Source: a virus
Reading direction: 5' to 3' (one strand)
Length of the DNA: 41,482 nt
IMG/VR virus record: IMGVR_UViG_3300046794_000181
Span: 1 to 41,482 of that record
Both the position numbers and the translations under genes were made by a program. The notes below the pieces were generated by a model that saw only the letters and a list, made by a program, of their open reading frames with translations, ran no database searches and had not been told where the DNA came from. Positions 5,720 through 11,843 of the stretch are shown here, one piece after another; positions within the stretch are counted from its first letter, which is position 1; the number at the start of each line of letters is the position of its first letter.

Positions 5720-6214
5720 ATGCTTGCGCAAATGAAAAAAGAGGCAACTAGATTAGAGGAGTGGCAAGTGCAAGATGCGCAGCGTCTGCGTCAGCATTTC
5801 AATGCTCGAACAGAGACAGCGGGAGAGGGAAAAGTAATTTCCCAAATGGAGTTTGGCGCTAAGTACAACATCGGCAGCCAGGGCATGGTCTGGCAGTACT
5901 TAAGTGGCCGGCGCCCATTGAACATAAAGGCCGCAGTGGCTTTCGCTCGCGGCCTTGGCATCAAAGTGTCGGATTTTAGCCCAAACCTGGCAGCGCAGAT
6001 TGGGGCAGCATCGGAGGTTGAGTCTGAGCGCACCACCCTTCAGATTGCCAAGAAGGACGAGCAGGCGCAGCTGCAGTGGGTGACAGAGGAAGAAGCCGAG
6101 CTGTTGAGTGGTTTTCGTAACGGCTCACCAGCTCAGCGAGAGCGCGTTTTGATCTTAACCCGCTCCTTTTCGGCGAGTGTCTCGGGTGAGGTTAACCGCG
6201 ACAAGGCTAAGTGA
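5720..6214 (+). CDS. Phage repressor (CI-like) without a peptidase domain
   Basis: The 164-residue protein starts at ATG 5720 behind AAGGTG; an in-frame TTG at 5690 lies inside the operator and is unlikely. Residues 14-90 are an HTH domain (QDAQRLRQHFN, then SQMEFGAKYNIGSQGMVWQYL and GRRPLNIKAAVAFARGLG), the arrangement of many phage repressors. Residues 122-150 are a helical motif (TEEEAELLSGFRNGSPAQRERVL) found at the C-terminus of such regulators. There is no S24/LexA-type self-cleavage domain. The gene diverges from the Cro-like gene over the shared operators, which supports its role as the lysogenic repressor. Confidence 0.8.
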   Translation: MLAQMKKEATRLEEWQVQDAQRLRQHFNARTETAGEGKVISQMEFGAKYNIGSQGMVWQYLSGRRPLNIKAAVAFARGLGIKVSDFSPNLAAQIGAASEVESERTTLQIAKKDEQAQLQWVTEEEAELLSGFRNGSPAQRERVLILTRSFSASVSGEVNRDKAK

Positions 6215-6355
6215 GACAGGGCGCCGCCGAGGGAATGCCTTCGCCCAGGCCTGCATCGTAAACAGCGCCTCCTGCTGGCATTCCTCGCTCATGCCCCGGA
6301 ACGCGTCGATGATGGCCTGCTCTTGGCTGACTAGTTTAAGTATCTGATTTTCCAT
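6155..6355 (-). CDS. Microprotein resembling the repressor C-terminal motif, convergent with the repressor
   Basis: A strong GGAGG site six bases before ATG 6355 marks this as a real gene although it overlaps the repressor's last 60 bases on the other strand. The 66-residue product has the motif QEQAIIDAFRGMSEECQQEALF in residues 11-32, which aligns with TEEEAELLSGFRNGSPAQRERV of the repressor, but it has no DNA-binding part. The C-terminus is basic. It may bind the repressor and poison its multimers, or simply be a remnant of another regulator. Antisense transcription through the repressor 3' end would also be expected. Confidence 0.6.
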   Translation of the reverse strand: MENQILKLVSQEQAIIDAFRGMSEECQQEALFTMQAWAKAFPRRRPVSLSLVAVNLTRDTRRKGAG

Positions 6356-6586
6356 CCATAACCTCCAAGTAGGAGTATTCCTACGGGCGCTCTACCCATT
6401 CTATATATGTTGTTCGCGGTAAACACAGGACAACGTAACGAAATATTTCAACGCGTCCTGATGTGCCACAAAAACTACTGTACATGCATCCAGTATTTTC
6501 GGCAAGTTTAGAATGCTTAACTTTAAAACGTTGCATGAGATACATGAGATTACAGACTAGAAGCATCAACCTGAGAGGAGCAACCG
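6356..6586. promoter_or_regulatory. Divergent intergenic region with a 16-bp palindrome
   Basis: No gene is supported here. GTAGGA-GTAT-TCCTAC at 6369-6384 is a perfect palindrome immediately upstream of the ribosome site of the convergent microprotein gene and looks like an operator or an mRNA hairpin. A-T-rich sequence around 6405-6415 could hold the -10 of that gene. On the other side CATGAGAT is repeated at 6534-6541 and 6543-6550, just before the ribosome site of the plus-strand membrane protein gene. Confidence 0.4.
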
Positions 6587-6901
6587 ATGAACCGGGCATG
6601 GCAATTTGTCACTGAGTTAGCTAGTACTTTCCGGCGTGAAGTAGCCGATAAGGGAATTCCGACACTCGTAAATGCGTGGATTCTGTACGCGCTAAGTACC
6701 GCAGGACCTTGGCTCTTTCTTGTCGGTGGATACGTACTGGCAGAACTATTCGGCACATCCACCAGATCTCGGAATCTCGATTCTCAGCTCCAGATGAAAG
6801 ACGCCGAGCTACAGCGCGCAATATCCAGGATCGAAGTGCTGGAAAACGAAGTGTGGCTTATCCGCGACCGCATCGAGACCCCGGAAGTACTAGTAGACTA
6901 A
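6587..6901 (+). CDS. Single-pass membrane protein with C-terminal coiled coil (104 aa)
   Basis: GAGAGGAGC lies before ATG 6587. An amphipathic N-terminal helix (FVTELASTFRREVADKG) leads into a hydrophobic segment at about residues 29-55 (AWILYALSTAGPWLFLVGGY) and then a heptad-patterned region at 63-95 (LDSQLQMKDAELQRAISRIE). No family is recognised. It stands alone between the immunity genes and a strong terminator, so it may be expressed in the lysogen, in the manner of superinfection-exclusion genes such as rex or sie. That role is inference from position only. Confidence 0.65.
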   Translation: MNRAWQFVTELASTFRREVADKGIPTLVNAWILYALSTAGPWLFLVGGYVLAELFGTSTRSRNLDSQLQMKDAELQRAISRIEVLENEVWLIRDRIETPEVLVD

Positions 6902-6925
6902 GCTTCGCACCACCGCTCCACCATA

Positions 6926-6949
6926 AGCCCGCCACGAGCGGGCTTTTTT
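6926..6949 (+). terminator. Rho-independent terminator
   Basis: AGCCCGC (6926-6932), loop CACGA, GCGGGCT (6938-6944) and six T (6944-6949). It closes the repressor-side transcript after the membrane protein gene and insulates it from the rightward early promoter that follows. Confidence 0.85.
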
Positions 6950-7021
6950 ACGCCCCTACCCGCCTCCTCTTAGCTATTCCTCATAGCGAACCCTACCATT
7001 CGAAAAATAAATAGCGCGCAC

Positions 7022-7063
7022 ACTAGCAGAGCTATTGCACTTCTAAACTAGCGGTGCTATTAT
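7022..7063 (+). promoter_or_regulatory. Rightward early promoter (PL-like) with two operators
   Basis: TTGCAC (7035-7040), a 17-base spacer and TATTAT (7058-7063) form the promoter of the recombination arm. Two operators of the immunity type flank the -35: TAGC-AGA-GCTA at 7024-7034 and TAGC-GGT-GCTA at 7049-7059, inside an imperfect 15-bp direct repeat with a 25-bp period (7022-7036 and 7047-7061). The second overlaps the -10 exactly as in the leftward promoter at 5646-5674. Transcription should start near 7070. Confidence 0.8.
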
Positions 7064-7103
7064 GGACTTCATCGCAGCACAGAACAGCAACCGAGAGGGA
7101 GCG

Positions 7104-7301
7104 ATGGCATGGATTGACACCACCGAGCGCCGGGACCGCGCAGCAGAGCAGGAAACCGAGATGTACCACCAGCTCTACGACGCAGAAGACGACAGCCGGC
7201 GCACTGAATGGCAAGAACAGTTCGACAGCATCCCCTACCGCAGCAACGGGGCCGACATACACAGGATCGTCATGCAGAGGATGGGAGCGATGATCGATTG
7301 A
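7104..7301 (+). CDS. Small acidic hypothetical protein, first gene of the rightward operon (65 aa)
   Basis: ATG 7104 with GAGAGGGAGCG upstream is the start; an in-frame ATG at 7062 lies inside the -10 hexamer and cannot be on the transcript. The product (MAWIDTTERRDRAAEQETEM) is highly charged and helical with many Glu, Asp and Arg. No family is recognised. Its place directly after the early promoter is that of small host-takeover or antitermination proteins in lambdoid phages, but the sequence gives no proof. Confidence 0.6.
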   Translation: MAWIDTTERRDRAAEQETEMYHQLYDAEDDSRRTEWQEQFDSIPYRSNGADIHRIVMQRMGAMID

Positions 7302-7453
7302 CACAAGTTAGCCCGGTGGCCGGGTCAGTTCAATAGGCCAAAGGATCGCCGCGTACCGACATACAACACGCGGATTGCCCTGCTCTCGGGTCAGCGAATG
7401 AGGCAGTGGGATCTGAAATGCCCTGGCAGCCTGGAACAGACAGGCACTACACC
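7302..7453 (+). other. Non-coding stretch before the tRNA-like structure
   Basis: No reading frame with a ribosome site is seen. A hairpin CCCGG-TGG-CCGGG stands at 7313-7325 without a T tract. The stretch with the tRNA-like element forms a 300-base gene-free leader between the first and second genes of the rightward operon, where antitermination sites lie in lambdoid phages. Confidence 0.35.
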
Positions 7454-7576
7454 GAGCCCGTAACTCAGCCCGGTAGAGTCAAGGGCGGCTGTTAAGCCGA
7501 AAGGCATGCCGCAGGATCGAGGGACACGCGCGGCCCTCAATGGTTCTAGTCGCTGGTTCGAATCCAGCCGGGCTCG
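7454..7576 (+). ncRNA. tRNA-like RNA with an enlarged anticodon/variable region
   Basis: The ends pair as a perfect acceptor-like stem (GAGCCCG 7454-7460 with CGGGCTC 7569-7575), which extends outward to 12 bp (7449-7460 with 7569-7580). A T arm is canonical: GCTGG, loop TTCGAAT, CCAGC at 7552-7568, directly abutting the acceptor strand. A D arm is also good: ACTC, loop AGCCCGGTA, GAGT at 7463-7479. Between them, instead of a 17-nt anticodon arm and short variable loop, lie about 70 nt with a hairpin CGGC-TGTTAA-GCCG (7486-7499) and alternative stems (AGGGC 7482-7486 with GCCCT 7533-7537; GAGGG with CCCTC). No standard anticodon loop forms. It may be a tRNA pseudogene, an intron-bearing tRNA or a tRNA mimic. 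No CCA is encoded. Confidence 0.55.
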
Positions 7577-7607
7577 GTGTAGGACAAAGTCCATCACGGA
7601 GGAAGAC

Positions 7608-7796
7608 ATGAAGCGAGCACATCGCAAGGCAATGCGGGAGCAAGCACGCAGACAGTGGGATTACGTGGAAGGCGCACAAGCTGCTGAGGCGCTTGACTGG
7701 CACGACGAATGGCGCGGCAAGGTGTGGACGCCGAGCCCTGAGCTGGTAGCCGAGATGAAGTCTCACCGCGAAGCAAACCCAAGTTTGCCATTTTAA
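7608..7796 (+). CDS. Small basic/acidic hypothetical protein (62 aa)
   Basis: ATG 7608 follows GGAGGAAGAC. The N-terminus is strongly basic (MKRAHRKAMREQARRQW) and the rest acidic with Trp residues (EALDWHDEWRGKVWT). No family is known to me. It lies 10 bases before the ERF gene and is probably co-translated. Confidence 0.65.
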   Translation: MKRAHRKAMREQARRQWDYVEGAQAAEALDWHDEWRGKVWTPSPELVAEMKSHREANPSLPF

Positions 7797-7806
7797 CGAG
7801 GAAGCT

Positions 7807-8427
7807 ATGAGCGATACCAAGAACATCTACGCGGCATTTGTGAAGGCACAGCAGGAGTTCGCTCCAGCGCTGAAGTCTTCCAGCAACCCGCACTTCAAGA
7901 GCAAGTACGCCGACCTGGCTGCGTGCGTCGAGGCAGTGATTGATGCCCTGAACAACCACGGCATTGGCCTCGTACAGCGCCCTATTCCCGATGAGCGAGG
8001 CGTGACCATCGAAACCGTCTTTGTCCACGAGTCCGGCGAAGAAATGAACGGTGGCCGTATGAGCGTCCCGGCCAGCAAGCAAGACCCGCAGGGCTACGGT
8101 TCAGCCGCAACGTATGCCCGTCGCTATGGCCTGATGGCTGCATGCGGCATCGCTCCGGAAGACGACGACGGTAACGCAGCATCGCAGCCGGCCAAACAAC
8201 AGGCGCCGGCCAAGCAAGCCGCGCCGAAGCCGCCTGCTGCTGGACCGGGCCTGAGCGAAGAGTCGATGGAAGCCGTGACCGTCACCATGGTGGAAGCCGA
8301 TGACATCGCCAGCCTGCAGAAGACATTTGGCGATGCCTACAAAAAGGCCAATTCCGCGCAACAGGTCGCTCTCAAGAAGACCTACGACGAAGTCAAAACC
8401 ATTCTTACCACCGGAGCAACCGCATGA
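7807..8427 (+). CDS. erf: ERF-family single-strand annealing protein
   Basis: The first 120 residues show the ERF family: an N-terminal helix (IYAAFVKAQQEFAPALKSSSNPHFKSKYADLAACVEAV, signature around residues 8-45), and the conserved DPQGYGSAATYARRYGLM followed by an acidic turn at 93-120. ERF proteins anneal complementary single strands and circularise phage DNA. A Pro/Ala/Gln linker (125-150) joins a helical C-terminal tail. The last ATGA overlaps the SSB start, so annealing protein and SSB are made together. Confidence 0.9.
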   Translation: MSDTKNIYAAFVKAQQEFAPALKSSSNPHFKSKYADLAACVEAVIDALNNHGIGLVQRPIPDERGVTIETVFVHESGEEMNGGRMSVPASKQDPQGYGSAATYARRYGLMAACGIAPEDDDGNAASQPAKQQAPAKQAAPKPPAAGPGLSEESMEAVTVTMVEADDIASLQKTFGDAYKKANSAQQVALKKTYDEVKTILTTGATA

Positions 8428-8780
8428 ATCGCATCACCTTCACTGGCCGCTTGGCTGCCGAACCTGAAACCCGCGCAGTCTCCAGCGGATCTGTTCTCAA
8501 CTTCCGAGTCGCTTCCGATGTCGGATTCGGAGACAAGAAGTCCACCAACTGGTTCTCCTGCGCCGTCTTCGGCAAACGCGCGGAGAGTCTTGCTGCGTAC
8601 CTTAAAAAAGGCCAGGAAGTGACGATCTTCGGCCAGCTCACGCTTCGCGAGTACACGAACCGTGATGGCGTGAAGCAGATCAGCCCGGATGTGTTCGTGG
8701 ACGACATCCAGATGCATGGCGGTAAAGGCCAGCAAGCCGCGCCGGCAGCATCTGAACCGGATAGTGATATCCCTTACTGA
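8424..8780 (+). CDS. ssb: Single-stranded DNA-binding protein
   Basis: The 118-residue protein has the SSB OB-fold: MNRITFTGRLAAEPETR at the start, then VLNFRVASD, TNWFSCAVFGKRAESLAAYLKKG and VTIFGQLTLREY. It ends in an acidic tail, DSDIPY, equivalent to the DDDIPF tip that binds partner proteins. It is shorter than host SSB because the linker is short. It protects ssDNA during phage replication and recombination and is coupled to ERF. Confidence 0.92.
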   Translation: MNRITFTGRLAAEPETRAVSSGSVLNFRVASDVGFGDKKSTNWFSCAVFGKRAESLAAYLKKGQEVTIFGQLTLREYTNRDGVKQISPDVFVDDIQMHGGKGQQAAPAASEPDSDIPY

Positions 8781-8791
8781 CCATAGCGGAG

Positions 8792-8810
8792 GCGCGGCCT
8801 TAGGCCGCGC
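8792..8810 (+). other. Perfect hairpin between ssb and the next gene
   Basis: GCGCGGCC, loop TTA, GGCCGCGC: an 8-bp all-GC stem with no T tract after it. It ends seven bases before the ATG at 8818 and takes the place of a ribosome site, so it could limit or time translation of the next gene, or mark an RNA processing point. Confidence 0.5.
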
Positions 8811-8817
8811 ACACAGA

Positions 8818-9123
8818 ATGATCGACCTCACCACCATCGACCAAGACACCATCATCGCTAGGGGCCAGTATGCCACGGTGCGTAGCGCTCACGAGGACGA
8901 GAAGAAGAAGCTCGTCATCAACTGCGGCCAGTTCAGCTCCATCGCAGCACAGATCACGCGCCTGATGCAACCAGATGGCGATACCCCGCCGGATATGGGC
9001 GCAGTGAACGACCTGCTCTCTTTTGGCCGCAACCTGCTCAACAAGATCGATGAGGGGGCGGTAGAAATCGAAGCGCTGGCCCTGCAGCGCGCAGCACTGA
9101 AGCAAGCAGCCTGGGGCCGTTGA
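8818..9123 (+). CDS. Hypothetical phage protein (101 aa)
   Basis: Starts MIDLTTIDQDTIIARGQYA and is helical and mildly acidic, with one Cys (INCGQFSSIAAQI). A frame from 8689 exists but only overlaps ssb. There is no clear ribosome site; the hairpin at 8792-8810 lies there instead. No family is recognised. It sits in the recombination block between ssb and ninB. Confidence 0.6.
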   Translation: MIDLTTIDQDTIIARGQYATVRSAHEDEKKKLVINCGQFSSIAAQITRLMQPDGDTPPDMGAVNDLLSFGRNLLNKIDEGAVEIEALALQRAALKQAAWGR

Positions 9124-9125
9124 CG

Positions 9126-9554
9126 ATGCGGATCTGCTCTCACGAAGGCTGCGGCAAACCAGTCCACGCAAGACAGATGTGCCACCGGCATTACGGCAAG
9201 TGGTCGCGTAATACCAGTGTGAAGAAGACGCACAACGACGGTTTGGCAGATGAAGTACTAAAAGCGCTGCCAGGAACGGTTCCAGAACTTGCTGCAAAGG
9301 TTGGATGCTCCAAGCCTACTGCGCATCGATGGGTGACCAAGCTGCACGGAACCAAGACGTACATCTGCGATTGGCGACCGGCACACGGGCCTTCAGTGCC
9401 GGTATGGGGCAAGGGTAAGAAAGAAGACGTACCGTGCACCATTCAAAAGATACCGCGCAAGGAAATAGTAAGGGCATCGAGGCAGCGAGTAGCGGCAAGG
9501 CGAGCGCAGGCACCAAAGGCCAGTACATGGTTTAGCGCGCTGGGGGCGGTATGA
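9126..9554 (+). CDS. Zinc-finger and HTH hypothetical protein (142 aa)
   Basis: The N-terminal 25 residues are a small Cys/His cluster (MRICSHEGCGKPVHARQMC then HRHY) of a kind frequent in phage DNA-binding proteins. Residues about 42-70 (LADEVLKALPGTVPELAAK, then GCSKPTAHRWVTKL) are a helix-turn-helix. The C-terminal 60 residues are very basic. It is probably a DNA-binding protein, though its role in the recombination operon is unknown. The stop overlaps ninB. Confidence 0.65.
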   Translation: MRICSHEGCGKPVHARQMCHRHYGKWSRNTSVKKTHNDGLADEVLKALPGTVPELAAKVGCSKPTAHRWVTKLHGTKTYICDWRPAHGPSVPVWGKGKKEDVPCTIQKIPRKEIVRASRQRVAARRAQAPKASTWFSALGAV

Positions 9555-9928
9555 GCGACAAGCAAGTCTACCGGATCACAGCGACAAATCGGCGGCACGT
9601 AGCAGAACGAGTAGCAAACCTGCCAGAGGGATACGTCATCAAGGCGGGACCGGCGACCAGGACGCTTGAAGCGAATGCAGCGATGTGGGCAATGCTTACC
9701 GACATATCGAAACAGGTTGTTTGGCATGGCAGGAAGTTGGACGCGGAGAGCTGGAAACACATCTTCAGTTCCTCTCTCCGAAAGCAGGACGTAGTACCGA
9801 ATCTAGACGGGACGGGCTTTGTAGTGATGGGTGTGTCCACCAGCAGCATGACGAAAGCAGAGATGTCGGAGTTGCTGGAGCTGATAGCGGCCTTCGGTAC
9901 GCAACATAGTGTGCGGTTTAGCGAATAA
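9551..9928 (+). CDS. ninB: NinB recombination protein
   Basis: The 125-residue product is typical of NinB (lambda Orf): RTLEANAAMWAMLTDISKQV, then WHGRKLDAESWKHIFSSSL and DGTGFVVMGVSTSSMTKAEM are the family blocks in the right order. NinB binds ssDNA and helps load annealing proteins in place of RecFOR. It overlaps the previous gene by four bases and lies downstream of erf and ssb, which are its functional partners. Confidence 0.92.
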   Translation: MSDKQVYRITATNRRHVAERVANLPEGYVIKAGPATRTLEANAAMWAMLTDISKQVVWHGRKLDAESWKHIFSSSLRKQDVVPNLDGTGFVVMGVSTSSMTKAEMSELLELIAAFGTQHSVRFSE

Positions 9929-9942
9929 CGAAAGGGGATGGG

Positions 9943-10179
9943 ATGAGCGAGAACAAATTAAGTAAGACGCAGCAAGAACTGCTCGATGCGATTACGGGCG
10001 GCACGCGCGTTCATTACATGCCATACATGGGAAATTTCAACGAGAAGGCCTACTACTTCCGTTGCGACACGCTGAAGCGCCGTACCGCTGCTGCACGTGC
10101 ACTACTCGAGAAAGGCCTTGTAGAGAAGTGCAATACAGACTTCCGTGGGCACGGCCTTAAAGCCAAGGCGGCAGCATGA
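9943..10179 (+). CDS. Hypothetical winged-helix-like protein (78 aa)
   Basis: AAAGGGGATGGG precedes ATG 9943. LSKTQQELLDAITGG and RRTAAARALLEKGLVEKC frame a short beta hairpin, the order of a small winged helix with wing Y-F-R. No named family. The stop overlaps the next start as ATGA. Confidence 0.6.
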   Translation: MSENKLSKTQQELLDAITGGTRVHYMPYMGNFNEKAYYFRCDTLKRRTAAARALLEKGLVEKCNTDFRGHGLKAKAAA

Positions 10180-10379
10180 CCGGCCACCAATTGATCCGCA
10201 CCCAATCCGCCCCCCTCACCCGCCTGGCTCGCTGGATGGAAGAAGCAGAAGAAAAGTTCATGAGCGACGAGCACGGAGAGCTGAAGGTATTCACCTGCTT
10301 CGCTGCACTGCTGTTTGCGACAAAGACGCTTGGTGACTTGATTGTTGATGTTGCATACAAATTTGGCCTGCTTGGCTAA
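10176..10379 (+). CDS. Small membrane-associated hypothetical protein (67 aa)
   Basis: A helical N-terminus with acidic residues (RWMEEAEEKFMSDEHGE) is followed by a hydrophobic stretch at about residues 38-66 (VFTCFAALLFATKTLGDLI) that could cross the membrane once. No family is recognised. Confidence 0.55.
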   Translation: MTGHQLIRTQSAPLTRLARWMEEAEEKFMSDEHGELKVFTCFAALLFATKTLGDLIVDVAYKFGLLG

Positions 10380-10398
10380 CTGACTAGGGGAAAGAGAC

Positions 10399-11433
10399 AT
10401 GGAAAAGAATACGAATGCAGCATCCATCCCGCCACTCACCGCGCCAGCACCGCACCTGCGCAAAGCGACGACCGAGCTGAGCCTGCCAGAGTTGGCCGAA
10501 GAGTTCCGCGCTGTCGCCGCGCTGGGCTGCGATTACACGATCTCGGCCGGCGTGTGCGCAAAGCTGTACGAAGCGATGACCACGCCCCCGGCCGCGCCAG
10601 CACCTCAGGAAAGCGAGGGACTGAGCGACGAGCGTATCCGGGGAATCCATCGGGAGCATTGGACGTACGACGAAGGGACTCATTTTATGTCCTTTGCCCG
10701 CGCCATCGAACGCGAAGTAGCCAAGGCTGCGCCAGCCGCCCCGGTGCAGACCGAGCTTCATCCTGGTCGCTATTGGGCGATCCATGAGGGCGATTTGCTG
10801 GGCCTGATGAGTGTAGATATCGGTGCCGCCTACGTCGACCCTATCGCCGCAGCTAAACGCTGTCGCGTCACCATTCACTCGCTGCCTAACTTTGTGGCCG
10901 CCCCGGCGCAAGCAGAGCAGGCACAGGCAGAGCCGGTGGCGCGGCTGCATGAAGAAATCAGCGACCGGCCTTACAGCGAGGGCAAGCCGTATTTCGAAAT
11001 CACGATTCTTGACCGCAAACGCTGCTTCGATGGCATGAACCTTTATGCCGCTCCCGCACTCCCCGCCCAGGCAGAGCAGGTAGCAGCAGTGCGAGCGGCA
11101 GAGTGGATCAGCGTCGAGGATCGGCTGCCGGAAAAGTACTGCCTCGCCGCGTATCTGACAAACCGTGGCAAGTTCCGCATCATCCGCGCCATGTACGTCA
11201 AGCAGTACGAGATCGAGGCGACTGGCGACGACTGCTATAGCGAATACCGCGAAGAGGATGACACCGAGTACCTGAAACCCGGCTGGTATGAGCTGATCGA
11301 CAACTGGGGTGAATACTCCAGCTGCTTCGTCAACGAGGGCGAAGTCAAGTTTTGGATGCCTCTCCCCGCAGCTCCGAGCACCGCAACCAGCAATGACACT
11401 AGCGCCCTTGGCGATACCGGAGGCGCGAAATGA
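10399..11433 (+). CDS. Mosaic protein with C-terminal DUF551 domain (344 aa)
   Basis: Several short folded pieces are joined by Ala/Pro/Gln linkers. Residues 25-60 are a helical piece (LSLPELAEEFRAVAALGCDYTI); a central piece includes RYWAIHEGDLLGLM; and from about residue 230 a DUF551 domain begins with AEWISVEDRLPE and ends with EVKFWMPLPAAP. DUF551 is common in phage accessory regions and has no known activity. GGGGAAAGAGAC precedes the ATG. Linkers such as APAQAEQAQAEP recur inside the chain, showing assembly from reused modules. Confidence 0.75.
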   Translation: MEKNTNAASIPPLTAPAPHLRKATTELSLPELAEEFRAVAALGCDYTISAGVCAKLYEAMTTPPAAPAPQESEGLSDERIRGIHREHWTYDEGTHFMSFARAIEREVAKAAPAAPVQTELHPGRYWAIHEGDLLGLMSVDIGAAYVDPIAAAKRCRVTIHSLPNFVAAPAQAEQAQAEPVARLHEEISDRPYSEGKPYFEITILDRKRCFDGMNLYAAPALPAQAEQVAAVRAAEWISVEDRLPEKYCLAAYLTNRGKFRIIRAMYVKQYEIEATGDDCYSEYREEDDTEYLKPGWYELIDNWGEYSSCFVNEGEVKFWMPLPAAPSTATSNDTSALGDTGGAK

Positions 11434-11843
11434 GCGAGAGAATCCATCACATGGACGTGGTAGCGACCAGCAAGGCCGGCATCGAGGGCTGGGAGCCTTT
11501 CAAGTGGGAATGGGTTGGTGGTGACATGCTCATCACTGGTGGCATCCCACGGCTGCTCAAGAGCGGGCCGCGAAAGGGGCGCAAGAAGTGGGACGGCAAA
11601 GGCACTTCGGTTGTCGTGACCCGTGCCGAGGTGGAAGTGCAAGCCGCTCGCTACGTGGCCGAAACGGGCAACTGCCCCGAGTGCTACGGCAGCGGCGAGG
11701 TTTTCCACTCATGGAATCACATCACCGGCACCAAGCATCGCCCCTGCGGCAAGTGCAAAGGCAGCGGCAAGGCCGAGGTCAACGGCAATCAGTCCGGTGA
11801 TGGCGCCCTTGGCGGGAAAGAAGGTAGCGGCAATGGCGCTTGA
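11430..11843 (+). CDS. Hypothetical protein with DnaJ-type zinc motif (137 aa)
   Basis: A basic N-terminal part (EGWEPFKWEWVGGDMLITGG, then SGPRKGRKKWDGKG) is followed at about residues 80-115 by one pair of DnaJ-like knuckles, CPECYGSG and CGKCKGSG, enough for a single zinc site. The tail is Gly/Asn-rich. DnaJ itself has two such sites, so this is a minimal version as found in several phage proteins of unknown function. ATGA overlap with the previous gene. Confidence 0.7.
   Translation: MSERIHHMDVVATSKAGIEGWEPFKWEWVGGDMLITGGIPRLLKSGPRKGRKKWDGKGTSVVVTRAEVEVQAARYVAETGNCPECYGSGEVFHSWNHITGTKHRPCGKCKGSGKAEVNGNQSGDGALGGKEGSGNGA

Noticed and set aside
6381-6599. Minus-strand 72-codon frame upstream of the microprotein gene
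   Set aside because: No ribosome site, starts inside the membrane-protein gene of the other strand, no recognisable pattern.
7062-7064. ATG at 7062 as the start of the first rightward gene
   Set aside because: It lies inside the -10 hexamer (7058-7063), so it cannot be on the transcript; ATG 7104 has a good ribosome site.
7454-7576. Tail-end of a tRNA as an attachment site for the integrase
   Set aside because: The tRNA-like element is 9 kb from int and is not a normal tRNA; attP is usually next to int. No shared core can be shown without the host sequence.
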